The notes beneath the pieces were generated by a model, which saw only the letters and a program-made list of their open reading frames with translations, was not told the origin of the DNA and ran no database searches. From Macrolepiota albuminosa (lineage: Eukaryota > Basidiomycota > Agaricomycetes > Agaricales > Agaricaceae), in NCBI GenBank assembly GCA_027475525.1, contig JAMWFC010000032.1, forward strand, positions 620,001-684,000: DNA of 64,000 bases, read 5' to 3'. The position numbers and the translations under genes are program-made. Positions 1 through 11,600 of the stretch are shown here, piece after piece; the first letter of the stretch is position 1, and each line of letters begins with the position of its first letter.

Positions 1-315
1 AATGGGGTAGTAGACGTCGAGCTGAGAGTAGCACTTTTTTAAATGGCTTTGATGCATTGAAAGGGTAGGATTATATACCTGATGCCTGTCTGTGGGACCA
101 TACTGAAACGTTTCTCGAGGTATCTCTTGGATTTTGGTGCGATTTGCCTCCAACAATGGGAGGAATGTTGCCATCGCTATTGAAGACGAAGAAAACATCA
201 GCTTCTCTTCAACCAAAAACCAAATGTAGTCCAGGTACGCACTTGGTTCGTTGATGTCAAGGATCTCTCTCGACTTAAATTGGGCAATCCTCTCCATAGC
301 GTTGATTGTGGTCAT
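1..315 (-). CDS. alpha/beta-hydrolase family protein, N-terminal part, cut by window edge
   Basis: The first exon (79-315, 79 codons) starts at an ATG with an upstream in-frame stop. It ends at a GTATAT donor. After a 57-nt intron ending CTCAG, seven more codons (1-21) read in frame before the window ends. The join gives the phrase 'YGPTDRHQ|LDVYYP', which I recognise from fungal alpha/beta-hydrolases, where it lies just before the first beta strands of the fold. The catalytic nucleophile and His lie outside the window, so the activity (esterase, arylformamidase-like or other) cannot be told. There is no signal peptide. The family call rests on one short motif and the clean splice, so it is moderate. 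Confidence 0.55.
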   Translation of the reverse strand, partial: MTTINAMERIAQFKSREILDINEPSAYLDYIWFLVEEKLMFSSSSIAMATFLPLLEANRTKIQEIPRETFQYGPTDRHQVYNPTLSMHQSHLKKCYSQLDVYYPI

Positions 316-1439
316 GGTGAGTTCCAGATCAGAGCGAAGACAGTAAGAACTCGGGGCTTTGTAAGTTTGCAAAGATTCTCATCATCAATCATTCAAACCT
401 AGTGGTCATGAGTACTAGTGGTTTAGGAAAGATTTTCACAGCATGATCAAGCCCAAATTGATGCTCTGGATTCTCATGATCTCGTCCCACTATCTAGTCT
501 TAATATCTAGAAGAAAAACAGGTGGGTGGTGTCAATGTCTAGTTGATGCATACTTCTACGCATGCATGAGAAGTAACAATCTGTATAATTTGATCCCATC
601 AATATTCTGTCCGCGACGTTTGAAATTGAATAGTTCACTAATGAATGGTCTAACCAAAGAATTCATATCCCTTTCAAGCAAATTGAAGCAAGTATGGATC
701 CATTCAATGCTTAGGTGAATCTACAAATCAAGTTCAACAATTCACCACCCCAGACAATATGAATCCAGTAGATGTTCCTTTACCTCTTTTATAATTATAA
801 CAAGGGCCATCATGATTTTATCAAACCATACTTGAGATCAGAAATTCCTCATCACAGATTGAAATATTCTCAGGGATAACACTGTCTTCGGTATGCGTAT
901 TGGTAGCCACGCAAAGGCATAAAGTGTCACCGATGCACCTGGCAACTTTCATATGAGCGTGAAGCGAGGCTCAGGCTCTGCAAGGCGTAAAAATCTAAGG
1001 CAGAAATTGTTAGCGCCCGAACACACAATGACGACCGAACGCCCACAATGACGACACCAAGGCGTAAAAATCTAAGGCAGAAATTGTTAGCGCCCGAACA
1101 CACAATGACGACCGAACGCCCACAATGACGACACTGACCTCGATCACTCCTTTAACATCACCCTTAACATGTCACATATCACATCAAGGGACAAAGGCTT
1201 CTTTGTGTATACTTATATCGATGCTCGTCTATGTCGCACCCTCAGTCAATGAGTTTTCTCGATGAGTTTGTTGTTGAGCCTTCCCACTTACTTTAATCGT
1301 TTCTTCTAGTTTACTTTCTATTATAGGTACCCGTTATAGTCAATTATACTGAACTGAGGTTTACATTCTATTATAGTGTGACTTAGGTTCTAACAGAAAT
1401 GGCTGCAAGCTATGAGTATACAGCACGTAGGTATGTAAA
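316..1439. other. intergenic, no gene recognised
   Basis: About 1.1 kb between two minus-strand genes. The open stretches here are short and lack splice-supported continuation. The only structure seen is the exact 77-bp duplication at 981-1134. Confidence 0.5.
981..1134. repeat. exact 77-bp tandem duplication, block 1
   Basis: Two identical copies head to tail; copy 2 starts at 1058. Intergenic. Confidence 0.95.
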
Positions 1440-2265
1440 TTAAGGAGAGAGAACAGCATCAGCGAACTCATCCACAAAATCACGGAGGCGTAGATAGTAG
1501 GGAATGGCAAACCTCCTAAACTCAGGATTACTCAACCCAAAAGCGGCGTGAGCATGATGCAAAGAACACCTCTTAACGACAGTCTTGTGAAATGGATAAT
1601 TTCCCCTCGCCACCGCGTCACAAAGCTCCTTTGTTACCGGAATCTTGAAAAAGGTCGGGCGCGTGCCAACCATAGCAACCCCTGGAATGACCATGACGTC
1701 CATCTCCGGTAATCCCTGACCCCTCCGTGTATTGTAGTTGATTTGACAAGCTGCAATTGCCCGTGCCATGAGCTGTGCGTCAACATAACGGTCTCCATTC
1801 TTGTCCCCCTGGACAACGAGAAAGATATTGCCAAAGGTGTTTAACAAACCATAGGGGTTCATCAAACAAACATCAGTCTCAGCCCTGCACGACACATTCC
1901 CAGCCATGAGCAATGGAATAGGATAACGAGTCACCACGACGCGATTGTATTTTTCGAACCCGAGATACTTGAAGAGAGATAGACAAAGAAGGTCGGCCAA
2001 AATTGTTTCGGCTTAAAATGAATAAGCATGGAAGAGTACGCATTTCAGTGAGTAACAAACTAGATTGAGTCTCGATCATGTACAAATAGCTGAGAATGCT
2101 CTGCACCTGAGGATCATCAACCTCGGCCCCGGCGTATCGAAAGAGATCCGGATTGATGTGATTAGGAAGATCAGGAACAAGACCGAAGAATTGAGAGGGA
2201 GTTTCTTCCACAATGTGAATATCGAAACCGTCGAGCTGGTCTTCGGACCATTCGCTATTAGACAT
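1440..2265 (-). CDS. basidiomycete hypothetical, possible PD-(D/E)XK-nuclease-like fold
   Basis: Two exons, 2061-2265 and 1440-2011, joined by a 49-nt intron (2012-2060, donor GTTTGT, acceptor TTTTAAG) that keeps the frame. The ATG at 2265 begins MSNSEWSEDQLDG. The C-terminal exon carries 'ETDVCLMNPYG', 'FLVVQGDK', 'QLMARAIAACQ' and 'MVGTRPTFFKIPVT'. I recognise this motif order from a large, uncharacterised gene family of mushroom-forming fungi. The D...(x)DK spacing followed by a Q-containing helix resembles a PD-(D/E)XK active site; that part is inference. About 258 residues, no signal peptide or membrane segment. It could equally be a family with a lost or unrelated activity. Confidence 0.6.
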
Positions 2266-2554
2266 AATGCATACTAGTAGATTCTTAGGACGAGCCACCC
2301 GCGAACCATGAGATTTATATACTGCCAAGGAAATCCCCACGATCACGACAAACTGGCTCCTATGAAACCTGGCGACTGACAGTCGACTGTTCTTTATCCA
2401 AATCGCTTCGGTGAGGTTCTACCAAATTGTTATACATATCCAGCGATATGAATTCATGTCTGAAACAGAGGACAGTGCGAGATCGCAATCTAAGCATGAG
2501 ATATATTAATGCTAGGAGGAGCTCTCAACTCGAAGGGTTCTCAGCAGGATCCAC

Positions 2555-2708
2555 TGTTGGTTGAGCAACCTCCTCTTCCAGTGAAGATGCAGGCGAGAAG
2601 GAGTACCCATGAGTTGATAATGCAATACAGTTGTTGGTTGAGCAACCTCCTCTTCCAGTGAAGATGCAGGCGAGAAGGAGTACCCATGAGTTGATAATGC
2701 AATACAGT
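2555..2708. repeat. exact 77-bp tandem duplication, block 2
   Basis: Copy 2 starts at 2632. Intergenic. Confidence 0.95.
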
Positions 2709-2744
2709 CTACGATTGGGCACATAATAATTACTGTGCCTCATC

Positions 2745-2898
2745 TGAGTCATCACAAATGCAGTTGGCTCGTGACATAATTAGCAAGCACCGTCTTAGCT
2801 TCGTCTCCCAAGCTCAAGCTTTGAGTCATCACAAATGCAGTTGGCTCGTGACATAATTAGCAAGCACCGTCTTAGCTTCGTCTCCCAAGCTCAAGCTT
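2745..2898. repeat. exact 77-bp tandem duplication, block 3
   Basis: Copy 2 starts at 2822 and ends at the first base of the TATA box of the next gene, so the promoter spacing upstream of TATA is probably distorted in this assembly. Confidence 0.95.
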
Positions 2899-2905
2899 AT
2901 ATAAA
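2898..2905 (+). promoter_or_regulatory. TATA box of the questin-oxidase-like gene
   Basis: TATATAAA lies 49-56 bp upstream of the ATG at 2954, a usual distance for a fungal core promoter. Confidence 0.5.
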
Positions 2906-2953
2906 GCGGTCACTTCGTTCCCCCGGTTCGCACGCATACTAACACTAAACACA

Positions 2954-4749
2954 ATGAGCTCCGAAAACCACAGCACATTTGATCTCTTCCCGTCCCTTCG
3001 TCCCGTCCATCTCTCATTCCCAAGCACTGGCAGGCATTAGTACGGAGTCAACTGCGGCGCTGCAAGAAGTCTTGAAAGATAATCACGTCAAGTGGAACAT
3101 CTTCTTCAACGACAGTGGATTCCATAAGTGGGTGCGCTGCAAGAAGTCTTGAAAGATAATCACGTCAAGTGGAACATCTTCTTCAACGACAGTGGATTCC
3201 ATAAGTGGGTGCATCCATGACGTACGTGCAATGTCAGACTGATTATCGACTGGTTAGCCATATTGCACATCGAGCGATTGCATATTGGGCTCTCGGTGCT
3301 GCAGGTGATCTGATCAAGGCGGGCTACAAAGCTGATAGTAGTTATCAACGTCCTGCGTTTCAATCGCCTGAGAAGATCACGGAGAAGAATTTCAAAGATC
3401 ATTTGGGAGACCGACAGTGCGTCTTGACTATCTTCTATCGTACCACTTGATTTACCATCGGTTCAACAGGTTCTATGAGGCCTATCTAGCTTTCTTCACT
3501 GATCTTGTCCGCCAAGAGGGAGCTGCCGCTGCTGTCGAGCAATACATCTTTTCCAAGGACGTCAATATTGACCCTTCTGCACCGAAGAAGCCTGATATGT
3601 TCAATCGTTTCCTCGGAGGGCTCGTTCATCCAATGATTCATCTTGGATATGGCCTCGAATTCAACCTTCCAGGCATGGTCATTGAAGGCAAGTGACGATA
3701 TAATGACGTCATATGTCGGTTCCAAATTGTTGATGATCCACTCACAGGTCTGGCTGAAGCCGCCGTCCATTCTGATGACTCGGCCACTAGAATCCCTGAC
3801 GATTTCTTCGACTATTCTGGCATAGTAAAGGGAAGTGCGGAGGACACTTTCTCTCTCTTCAAGTCGCTCCTCGTATCGTCCACCGAGTCCAAGTTGGCCG
3901 GTGATCATCGTGCCCATGTCTTTACCGTCGTGGCCAGAATCCTCAAGGACCCAGAACTTGGCAAAGTGCCAGATACAGATTCAGGAATGTTTATATACAC
4001 CATGCAAAATCACGCGTCCAAAATCATCAAGTACATGGCCGACTGGGGTGTCGATGCGACGGACTCGGCCGACGTAGATGACAAGGTGCAGCAGCTTAGC
4101 TGGTTAAACTCTATTCTCTATGGCATAGGAGGCTGGTCGAAAGACAAGCCTTTCAATGCCGACTTCTTCCAGTAAGTCGTTTGTGAGGTTCATCTTGCAG
4201 TGCAATTCTGACACTCAATGAAGTATGCATCTGGTGACATCGTCAATTTTCCTTGCCTCGTACGTGCCATACTTGAAGCCATCATCTCTTGAACACCTGC
4301 TACGCGGATATCTCCTCGTCTCCCTCGGCTGGTGGATCAGCCGTGGCCGCCCTGCTCTGAAGATCGCTGAATTTTACGCCTCCACTACCTCTTACCCGTC
4401 ACCATCCGGCGTCCTTCCCTCCCCACACAAAGACGCCTTGCAGCTTACGGACCCGACCAAGGTCATCACGCCCAACCCCTGGCTATCGATTATACAAACG
4501 AGCATCGTACATCCGGACGACCACCTGCCGAAGCTTCAGAGGGCGTTGGCTCATTATGCGTCCTTGTATGGCACTAGGGAGGCAGGACAGAGTGACTTTG
4601 TTGGGACGGAGTTGGAGGGCGCGGAGAAGCTTGACGGGAGTTTGTTCATCCGGGTTGCGGGGCTCACTGCGGAAAGGCTTGGGAGGGTCAGGGAGGGTCA
4701 GGAGGCAGGGCACTGGGACAGGAATGGGTTTTATCAGGCTAAGCTTTGA
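2954..4749 (+). CDS. questin oxidase-like protein (DUF4243 family)
   Basis: Starts at the ATG at 2954 (MSSENHSTFDLFPSL). Later exons are 3258-3416, 3470-3687, 3748-4171 and 4224-4749, each joining in frame. Segments such as 'LQEVLKDNHVKWNIFFND', 'MFNRFLGGLVHPMIHLGYG' and 'GIVKGSAEDTFSLFKSLL' identify the questin oxidase family. Its named member in Aspergillus opens an anthraquinone ring by Baeyer-Villiger oxidation; most basidiomycete members have no known substrate. The intron 3688-3747 uses a GC donor (G|GCAAGT). Exon 1 holds a one-base frame discrepancy near 3030, either a 34-nt micro-intron or a sequence error. A 77-bp duplication spans the exon 1/intron 1 border. No other biosynthetic genes lie next to it, so its pathway is unknown. 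Confidence 0.8.
3057..3212. repeat. exact 77-bp-period tandem duplication, block 4
   Basis: Copy 2 starts at 3134. It covers the end of exon 1 and the first intron donor of the questin-oxidase-like gene; collapsing it restores a normal exon-intron border. Confidence 0.95.
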
Positions 4750-5307
4750 TTTTTGTAGGCAGATTTATAGGTAGAGATGATCATGGTTATCGAGTCATCT
4801 TCGCCCAGATCTAGTGGGAACAGCGATTTTAGTAGGCAGATTTATAGGTAGAGATGATCATGGTTATCGAGTCATCTTCGCCCAGATCTAGTGGGAACAG
4901 CGATTTTATCGTCCATCGGCGGTATGGCAACATCGAACACAACTAAGCAAAAGACTTTGAAAGAAAATCAGACAAAATCATGTTCAAAGTGACGGCGATT
5001 AAGCGGTGTTACAATGAAATCGAGTCAATATAACTGTACATGTATGTATATATAGCGGCTACCATCAAATCATGATCATTTGAAGAGACAAGTGCAACCC
5101 TCCATATTCTCCCATTGTAACGATTCGATGGTTGTTTCAGCCAATTAAGCGAATGTAAAGAGAAAAATCATCATGATGACAGATGTACAAAAACTATATA
5201 TAACAGGAGTTGAGAGTTTTTACCGAAAAGTTCATAAACTAACATCGTAAGTATGTAATGTAACTAGAGTGACGCACCACGCCACGTTCACTATTAACTT
5301 TTACATA
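4750..5307. other. 3' intergenic between convergent genes
   Basis: Convergent 3' regions of the questin-oxidase-like gene and EPL1. AT-rich, with the duplication at 4755-4908 and no coding signal. Confidence 0.5.
4755..4908. repeat. exact 77-bp tandem duplication, block 5
   Basis: Copy 2 starts at 4832. Lies a few bases after the stop codon of the questin-oxidase-like gene. Confidence 0.95.
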
Positions 5308-8300
5308 TCAACTACTAAAGACTGAGCTTCGTGGTCCCGGACCAGGGACCTGGACCTGCAGATACGTTGCCGGCGATCCCATATTTGCAAATGTATTCTT
5401 GATATCCCTCACTTGCTGCGCACTTAGTCCGCCAACGCCAGTCTGATAATACTGAGCGCTGTTAGCAAGCGTCGTCAAAGGATTCATATGATATCCACTC
5501 GGAGTGACCATTCCCAGATGGTGTTGTGGCTGTTGCACCGTCGACCCATTCGCGGTTGTAGGAGAGTTATTGATAGTAGGAGAGGAGTGGGTAGAGACTT
5601 TAAGCTCATTGATTTGACTTAGGTCACCTGGGCACTGTACCACACCGTTGTTGAGATGCTGTGATGCAGTTACGGGAACAACGTCAGGAGCAGTTGCATT
5701 GGCAGCATTATTGACGCCAACACCGACATGTGGCATCGTCATCGCTGCACGGCCGAACCCATTCGCGGTGACAGTATGAGGAACTGGCGTTACCACGCTT
5801 GTTGAAGTAGGAGGTTCTGACACAGCCGGAATACTTTGCACACTCTGTGACACTGCAGATTGCGAACGCATGCCTCCATTCGAAGATATGCGCATGTGCG
5901 GCACGCCGGGCGGCGGTGGCATCTTTATCTGTTGTTGCATCGGGACGACAGTACTGCCAGCGGATGTCGGTGGTTTCGTGAGAGATTGGGGGAACCCTTT
6001 AGGTGGCGGAAGACGTTGGGGACGGCGAAACTGGTGATTCGGATTTATGCCAAGCCTAAACGGGACGACCGTACGCGGGTGACCGTCGATGATAGCTGAG
6101 ATCGAAGGGTCTGTCACCATATTTTGATGATCCGCTTCGCCGAAGAAGGTCATCATTTGCGACATATATCGCGGCGAATAGTCGTCTACAAGAACTCTGT
6201 TTTGCTCATCTGATCCATCTGGACCGGTGGCTGGCTCATCGTCGCTGTCGAAACGCCACCTTGCAGCGGATCTTCTTTGCCTCTCTGCCTCCTCCGGATC
6301 AGCCATATTCACATCTTCATCATCCTTTTCAAAAAGCGTAGAACGCCTGGTAGCGATGATGGAGCGTGGTACAGCATCTCGCCTGTCGACTAGCATCCGA
6401 CCACCACGACCAACACGCGTGCGAACCGCACGAGACTGACGTCTGCCTTCGAGAATTGGCCTGCCATCAGTTTCGGAGGGCTGGAAGTTGACAGGAATAT
6501 ACTTGAAAAGTCGGTTAACGATGGGAACAAGCGGGGTCTGGTAAGGGTTCTACAGAAAGTCAGGCGTGACCCTCAATTGACCATGATTGCACTTACATCA
6601 ACTTGGTCCTCCCAATGATGATCTCTTTCTTTCTGCCGATTGAGCGCGGACTCCACAGCTTCATTGATCAGGGAAGTACGCTCCGAAGGCCGAATAGCAA
6701 CCTCTACAACACGAAGGGGGGTTCCAGGCTCCGGCCTGGCCTTCGCAGGACGTCTGTACATGGCAATTAGGGTCATACAAGCGTGCACTGAAAACTTCGA
6801 CATACATATTCTCTGTCTTCTTCAGCTTTTCCTTATCAACAAGGAGCTCCTCGTCGCCACGGTCTCCTAAAGAAGCATATTTTCTTTTGAGATCGACGAG
6901 GCCCATCCGCTTTTCCCACACTTGCTGCGAACTTTGCGCTACCTCTTTCTTACGCGTCTCTCGCTCAAGCAAAGACCTTGCAAGCTCCAGAGGATAAGTT
7001 AATTCAGTTTGGAGACGGATGAGCTTGTCTGATGCAGGTGCTTGTTGTGCACGAGTCTTGCGGACAGCCTTAATCTCGCGTCGGCGGAAACAAATGTAGG
7101 ATTCGTTAAGCGTATCAGATTCGTCAAACTATATTATCAGAAGACATAGAAGAAAATGCACGGATTGATCGGTTGCACCACTCACATTAAGAGTAGGTAT
7201 AATGCGGTGTCCTCCACGCTCTAGTCGTCTCTCCTTCCAATATGGATAGATGACACGTGCTATTCGAAGAAGGCTCTGCGGAGGTGGGATCCATGAAGGT
7301 ACAGAGAAAGATGCGAAAGTCGGAGCAGGTAAAGGAGCTGAGAAAGTTTCTTGATATTCCTGAAAAGAGGGGAAAGTCATCCCATGCTCAAGTCCCTGAA
7401 ACAGTGTCAGTGAAAAATTCTTCACAGCAGTCAAGGCCACGCAGCCACGCACATGGTGAAGATACTCCGTCTTTTCATGCGTCACCTTTTCGTACAAACC
7501 CATTACAAGCTCAAATTCATCCTCTGTAATAATGAGAGCTTGTGACGCCTCAGGCTCCTTGCCTTTGCCCTTTGCGCTACGTGCGGAGGTGCGCGTGGTT
7601 GAGGACACGCTGCCTTGCATACTAGTGCCCTCGCCACGGGCCTCCTCATTATTCCTGTCGAGCCACTCCTTATCGCGTTCGTCTATGTAATACGTAAAGC
7701 CTTCCGCGAGAGCGCTGCTACATGCTTCTTCGGTAGTGGTGGATGAAGCAAGGTAAGACACGGTATCTTTCCATCTGTCAGGGGGATAAAGGTCCTTGTA
7801 GTTTTCCACAAGACCGGTTGAGTCCGGTGTGGGGATGAATGCGGCGGGTGGCGCATGGTGGCGCGATTTGTCGCTGGCCGCCGCCCCACGCGTAGATCGT
7901 GACGTAAGAGGCGTGTGATGCGAGTGTGCAGAGAGGACAGCTTGAAGGTGATGTTCCTAATTTGGAAAGATGGGTCAGCACATTGGTCAGCAAACCGCGG
8001 GTCGCACAGCCACACAGCTTGAAGGTGATGTTCCTAATTTGGAAAGATGGGTCAGCACATTGGTCAGCAAACCGCGGGTCGCACAGCCACGAAAAAGGGG
8101 GGGCAAAGAATGGCGACAAAGGCGACAGCGAAGGGCTTACATTGGCGTCCTCAGCATCGACACCAGCAACAAGGTTGGTGAGCCGATTTTTCTCTTCATC
8201 CTCGTCCGGAATAAGTAGCACATCGGCCTCGTGGTCGTCGCCTTGGACGATCCTAAGTCGGGTCTTCTGGGTAATCCTAGCGCGCGGTCGAGACGGTGCG

Positions 8301-8323
8301 CCGGTGTGAAGATTTCGGGGCAT
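5308..8323 (-). CDS. EPL1: Enhancer of polycomb-like protein 1, NuA4 histone acetyltransferase subunit
   Basis: Six exons (8141-8323, 7453-7956, 7186-7395, 6806-7128, 6597-6753, 5308-6549) sum to 873 codons, giving 872 residues in one frame. The start 'MPRNLHTGAPSRPRARITQK' is the conserved Epl1 N-terminus. The EPcA region shows 'EHHLQAVLSA', 'DRWKDTVSYL' and 'SYICFRRREIKAVRKTRA'. Epl1 scaffolds Piccolo NuA4, holding the Esa1 acetylase and Yng2 on nucleosomes to acetylate histones H4 and H2A in the nucleus. The long C-terminal half is rich in Pro, Ser, Thr and Asn and likely disordered, as in other Epl1 proteins. Intron 1 contains a 77-bp duplication with two candidate acceptors (8034-8038 and 7957-7961); coding is unaffected. 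An ATG four codons upstream is possible but does not match the family start. Confidence 0.92.
7937..8090. repeat. exact 77-bp tandem duplication, block 6
   Basis: Copy 2 starts at 8014. Covers the end of intron 1 and the start of exon 2 of EPL1, so the acceptor appears twice. Confidence 0.95.
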
Positions 8324-8628
8324 GTCATGAAGCACGTAGTTAAAGAGTTTTGGAGGGTGAATAAGTTAGAGGGGCTGGGGTTTGTGGCTCGCCGTCGTAC
8401 TCGCTGGCCGCCTCGTTTGCTCGGATTTTGGCCGAAAAATTGATTCGGGCCGAAAATTCAACGTGAACGGAAGCTTGTTTGTCACACAAACACAAACACA
8501 TGTCCCATTTGATGTGTTCACGCGGTTGAGCACATGGAGACACGCTTCGTATCCCCAGTCGCTTGTCAGTACATTCTGCAGGATGGTCAGCGACTGAGAA
8601 ATAGTAATTTTCGGCGCACCACCAGAGC

Positions 8629-9600
8629 CTACCATTTTATTGATGAAGCGGCGTTTTTGCTGTGTTTGTCAGTGAGACTACAATACTGAGAGAACTATGC
8701 TACGTCAACTACTCTCTGTCGAAACTATCAATGATAAGTGAGAAGGTAGAAGCGTAGAACATACCTCGTGTGTCTGAAATCAAGTCCACCACTGTCAAGC
8801 GTGAAGGTCGCGACCGTGGTGGAAGGCACGTTGACTTGAGATAACCAAAAGAGAAAAAGTGGGACTAAGCGTCGGAGAGAAGAATTCCTTGCACACCTTT
8901 GTGGTTATGCAGTGAAGGATATAGTGAAGGATAGGCATCTTGACTAAAAGGTCGACGATTTGCGGTTGATTCATGGAAGACAGTGAGGCCTGATGGAGAA
9001 ATAATTGACTTGTCAAACAGAGACAGAGACGCATTGTAAAGACTTCGAATTCCTGCTTTTCTATCTGTAAGATGCCTAGATAAGAATATCAACGGCCTAA
9101 ACATGCCAAAATTGGACATATTTCCCCATACCTTCGTGACGCACACTGCACGCATAGGCAAAGCAGCAATAGGAACAGATGATTCGACCGATGTACTTCA
9201 AGAAAGCTCTCTACCTGAGAGATCAATGTAATTGGCTGGCCATGTTTAGAGGTCCAATCATTGTCTCCCCTTCATGACGAAATCCAACACTGCTACACTG
9301 TCTACAAGGCAGTTCAGTTACAGAAATGGCAAATTTGAGTCTTGAAAAGATAGACGTACTCCTCTTGACTTGATTCGAAAAATCATCCTTCAGATCGACA
9401 AAGTCGACCAAGGTAGGATCTCGGAAACCCAATGGAAGCCGAGTAAAATTGATTGAATATCGAAAAATGAAGGAAATATATAGCATATACGACAGAATAC
9501 ATCCTGTAAAGGAGAGACGTAAGCGGGCATAGGACAACATGATAAGGATACCGAGGCGTACCAATCGATACTTTACAGTCCTTCTCCTAATTCCAATGTT
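8629..9600 (-). CDS. probable spliced gene, product not recognised
   Basis: The minus strand shows several coding-like pieces joined by good splice sites. One is near 9550-9600 ending at a GTACGC donor. One near 9120-9160 ends at a GTATGG donor. One at 8885-9020 contains 'SPSGLTVFHESTANRRPFS' and 'AYPSLYPSLHNHKG'. A last one at 8769-8821 contains 'TFTLDSGGLDFRHT'. It splices through a GTATGT...ACACAG intron to a short tail ending at the stop at 8629-8631. I cannot name the family and could not fix every exon, the start or the total length; 9600 is only the upper limit of what I traced. An open frame running over 8366-8635 reads through this proposed 3' end and is likely a shadow. Confidence 0.35.
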
Positions 9601-10729
9601 ACCACCTATCGTATGGATTAGAAATAAAAATTGACAAGAGCCCGTCTCAGGCTGTCACACCTATCACATAGACAGAAGGTGCGAATGGCAGGCACAACAA
9701 TGGTCGGCACAAATGTCGTCCACCACGATTCAGGAAAATTGAACGGTCGCAAAAAATAACATCGCCGCAGTAGCAAGGGTAGACAAGAGATTCAGATGAA
9801 CATCTTATCCATGCCCCAAGTTCCAATTTGCAGGAGATGTGAAACCCACCCGGGTTCCAAGACGACGCAGATTTAGCTTGTCCTATTCACCGTGACGCAG
9901 GAAAAGAAAAAATTGATGGATAGATACGTCTAGTCACTGAGAGCGCTGCTCTTTAGCATAGATGAGTGAGAGAACAAGGCGATTACGTTGGGACGAAGTT
10001 GGTGGGCTGAGGACAAGAGCCTTGACTTGCAAGTCGAGCATACCGCACGTGGGGCAACAAACATCGGCAATCTCCGAGTGCTTCGAACCTTATTTTGCAC
10101 AACTGACTGGCATTTCTGGGTAAGAGCAGACTTTGGAAATAGCCTACAATCTGGGAATTCATTCCGGCAGGAGAATGATACCATTCGCGCGACATCCATT
10201 TCATGCTCATCCAGTTTTGCCGTCCAATCTGCGGGCATCATCAATAATACTAATGAAGGAACATCGGCCATGCTCGGGAATTCGGTCGTCGAAGTGCTCC
10301 TTAAGCGTTATCAAGGTTTCAAACCAGTAATTATAACATGCACTTCCACAAAACTGACGTGCAAGTTGTTGTAGTTACGCCCCACAATAATTTGCCCTCT
10401 TTGCCCTCCTACTTGAGATACAGTAACGTGGAGCTCTTGAACTGGCGAGTGAAGGTCACATTAATCGAGCACCTTTTGCCATTGTATAAGCCCGATTCCG
10501 TCAGAAATCACTTCTGCACTGCGACCAACTTTAACTCTCCGAATTTCCTATCGTACTGAAACCCCATCTAATATGATTGCTCACAATAAATTGATGTTGA
10601 TGTTCAGGAAAGGAAACTCAATGCTCACTCACAAACATTTTACAAGCACATCCTTCAGGACGCCACTGTTATGAACAGCTGGTGACATTTCCAGATTCGG
10701 CATCGGTTACTTTTTGAATGAAACGGTTA

Positions 10730-10884
10730 ACAGACCGAATTTCCTAAGCAGTAAGCGAATTTAAGTTTTCGCCACAGACCAATCTCTATTTTAGTCAACA
10801 TTGTTTACAGACCGAATTTCCTAAGCAGTAAGCGAATTTAAGTTTTCGCCACAGACCAATCTCTATTTTAGTCAACATTGTTTA
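10730..10884. repeat. exact 77-bp-period tandem duplication, block 7
   Basis: Copy 2 starts at 10807. Intergenic, AT-rich. Confidence 0.95.
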
Positions 10885-11354
10885 AACGCTGCTGATTAGA
10901 GCTATATGTGGAAACAGTCTTGCCAGCAACCGCATTTCGGACCGGCATATAGCTAGAGTCATCCAAAGTGACCCATAAATGAGGATTTTGGAGACTGCTT
11001 GTCTAGTCAATGGACAATTTTCAGTTTCTAGTAGCTCTTCTAACAAAGCGTTCTGTGCACAAAGTCCCTTGGGACCTCAAGCCGATACTAAGCGATGCAG
11101 GTCAATTACTTGATCTTTATATGAGAAAGCTTTCGGGGCCACATCATGGGCGGGGGCACTGGTAGGAGGTACATAATGATGGTCGTTTATACCGCCGGAA
11201 GCTGCACTACTGAGCTAAAGGGCGGGAGTAAACAAACTAGTACTCTACTCCTGTTGTAGGCATTGTGTTCATTTCTGGCTCGTGGCTCGTGTGTTTTCTT
11301 AAGCTTCTGTTAAACAGATAGTTCGGTGTGTGATGACAGTGCATGTGCATGATG

Positions 11355-11508
11355 GCTCGGTCACGTCACAATTTGCTCAGGTGTTGTTTACCTCGTGTCT
11401 CGTCTCCTTTCCGTGGTCTTCCTTCGTGCTCGCTCGGTCACGTCACAATTTGCTCAGGTGTTGTTTACCTCGTGTCTCGTCTCCTTTCCGTGGTCTTCCT
11501 TCGTGCTC
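11355..11508. repeat. exact 77-bp tandem duplication, block 8
   Basis: Copy 2 starts at 11432. It creates repeated peptides in the surrounding open frames, which argues against those being genes. Confidence 0.95.
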
Positions 11509-11572
11509 CGTGTACGTGGGGCGTGCTTTGACCTCCCTGGCGTGCAATTAGATGTTTTCCATTTCCGCGTTA

Positions 11573-11600
11573 GGTGTGTGTGTGAGAGAGAGTGTGTGTA
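11573..11600. repeat. GT/GA-rich microsatellite
   Basis: Run of GT dinucleotides interrupted by a GA tract, then GT again; no associated gene. Confidence 0.6.

Larger units (their letters stand above)
2266..2953. other. intergenic between divergent genes, with two duplications
   Basis: Shared upstream region of the minus-strand hypothetical and the plus-strand questin-oxidase-like gene. It holds two 77-bp duplications and a TATA box; no gene is seen. Confidence 0.5.

Noticed and set aside
981..1134. The direct duplications as genuine minisatellites, transposon footprints or CRISPR-like repeats
   Set aside because: Every block has two perfect copies of a different sequence with the same 77-bp period, which no biological repeat class explains.
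9930..10374. Overlapping open frames on both strands near 10 kb
   Set aside because: Both strands stay open over the same bases, neither has a recognised motif, and neither could be extended by splicing.
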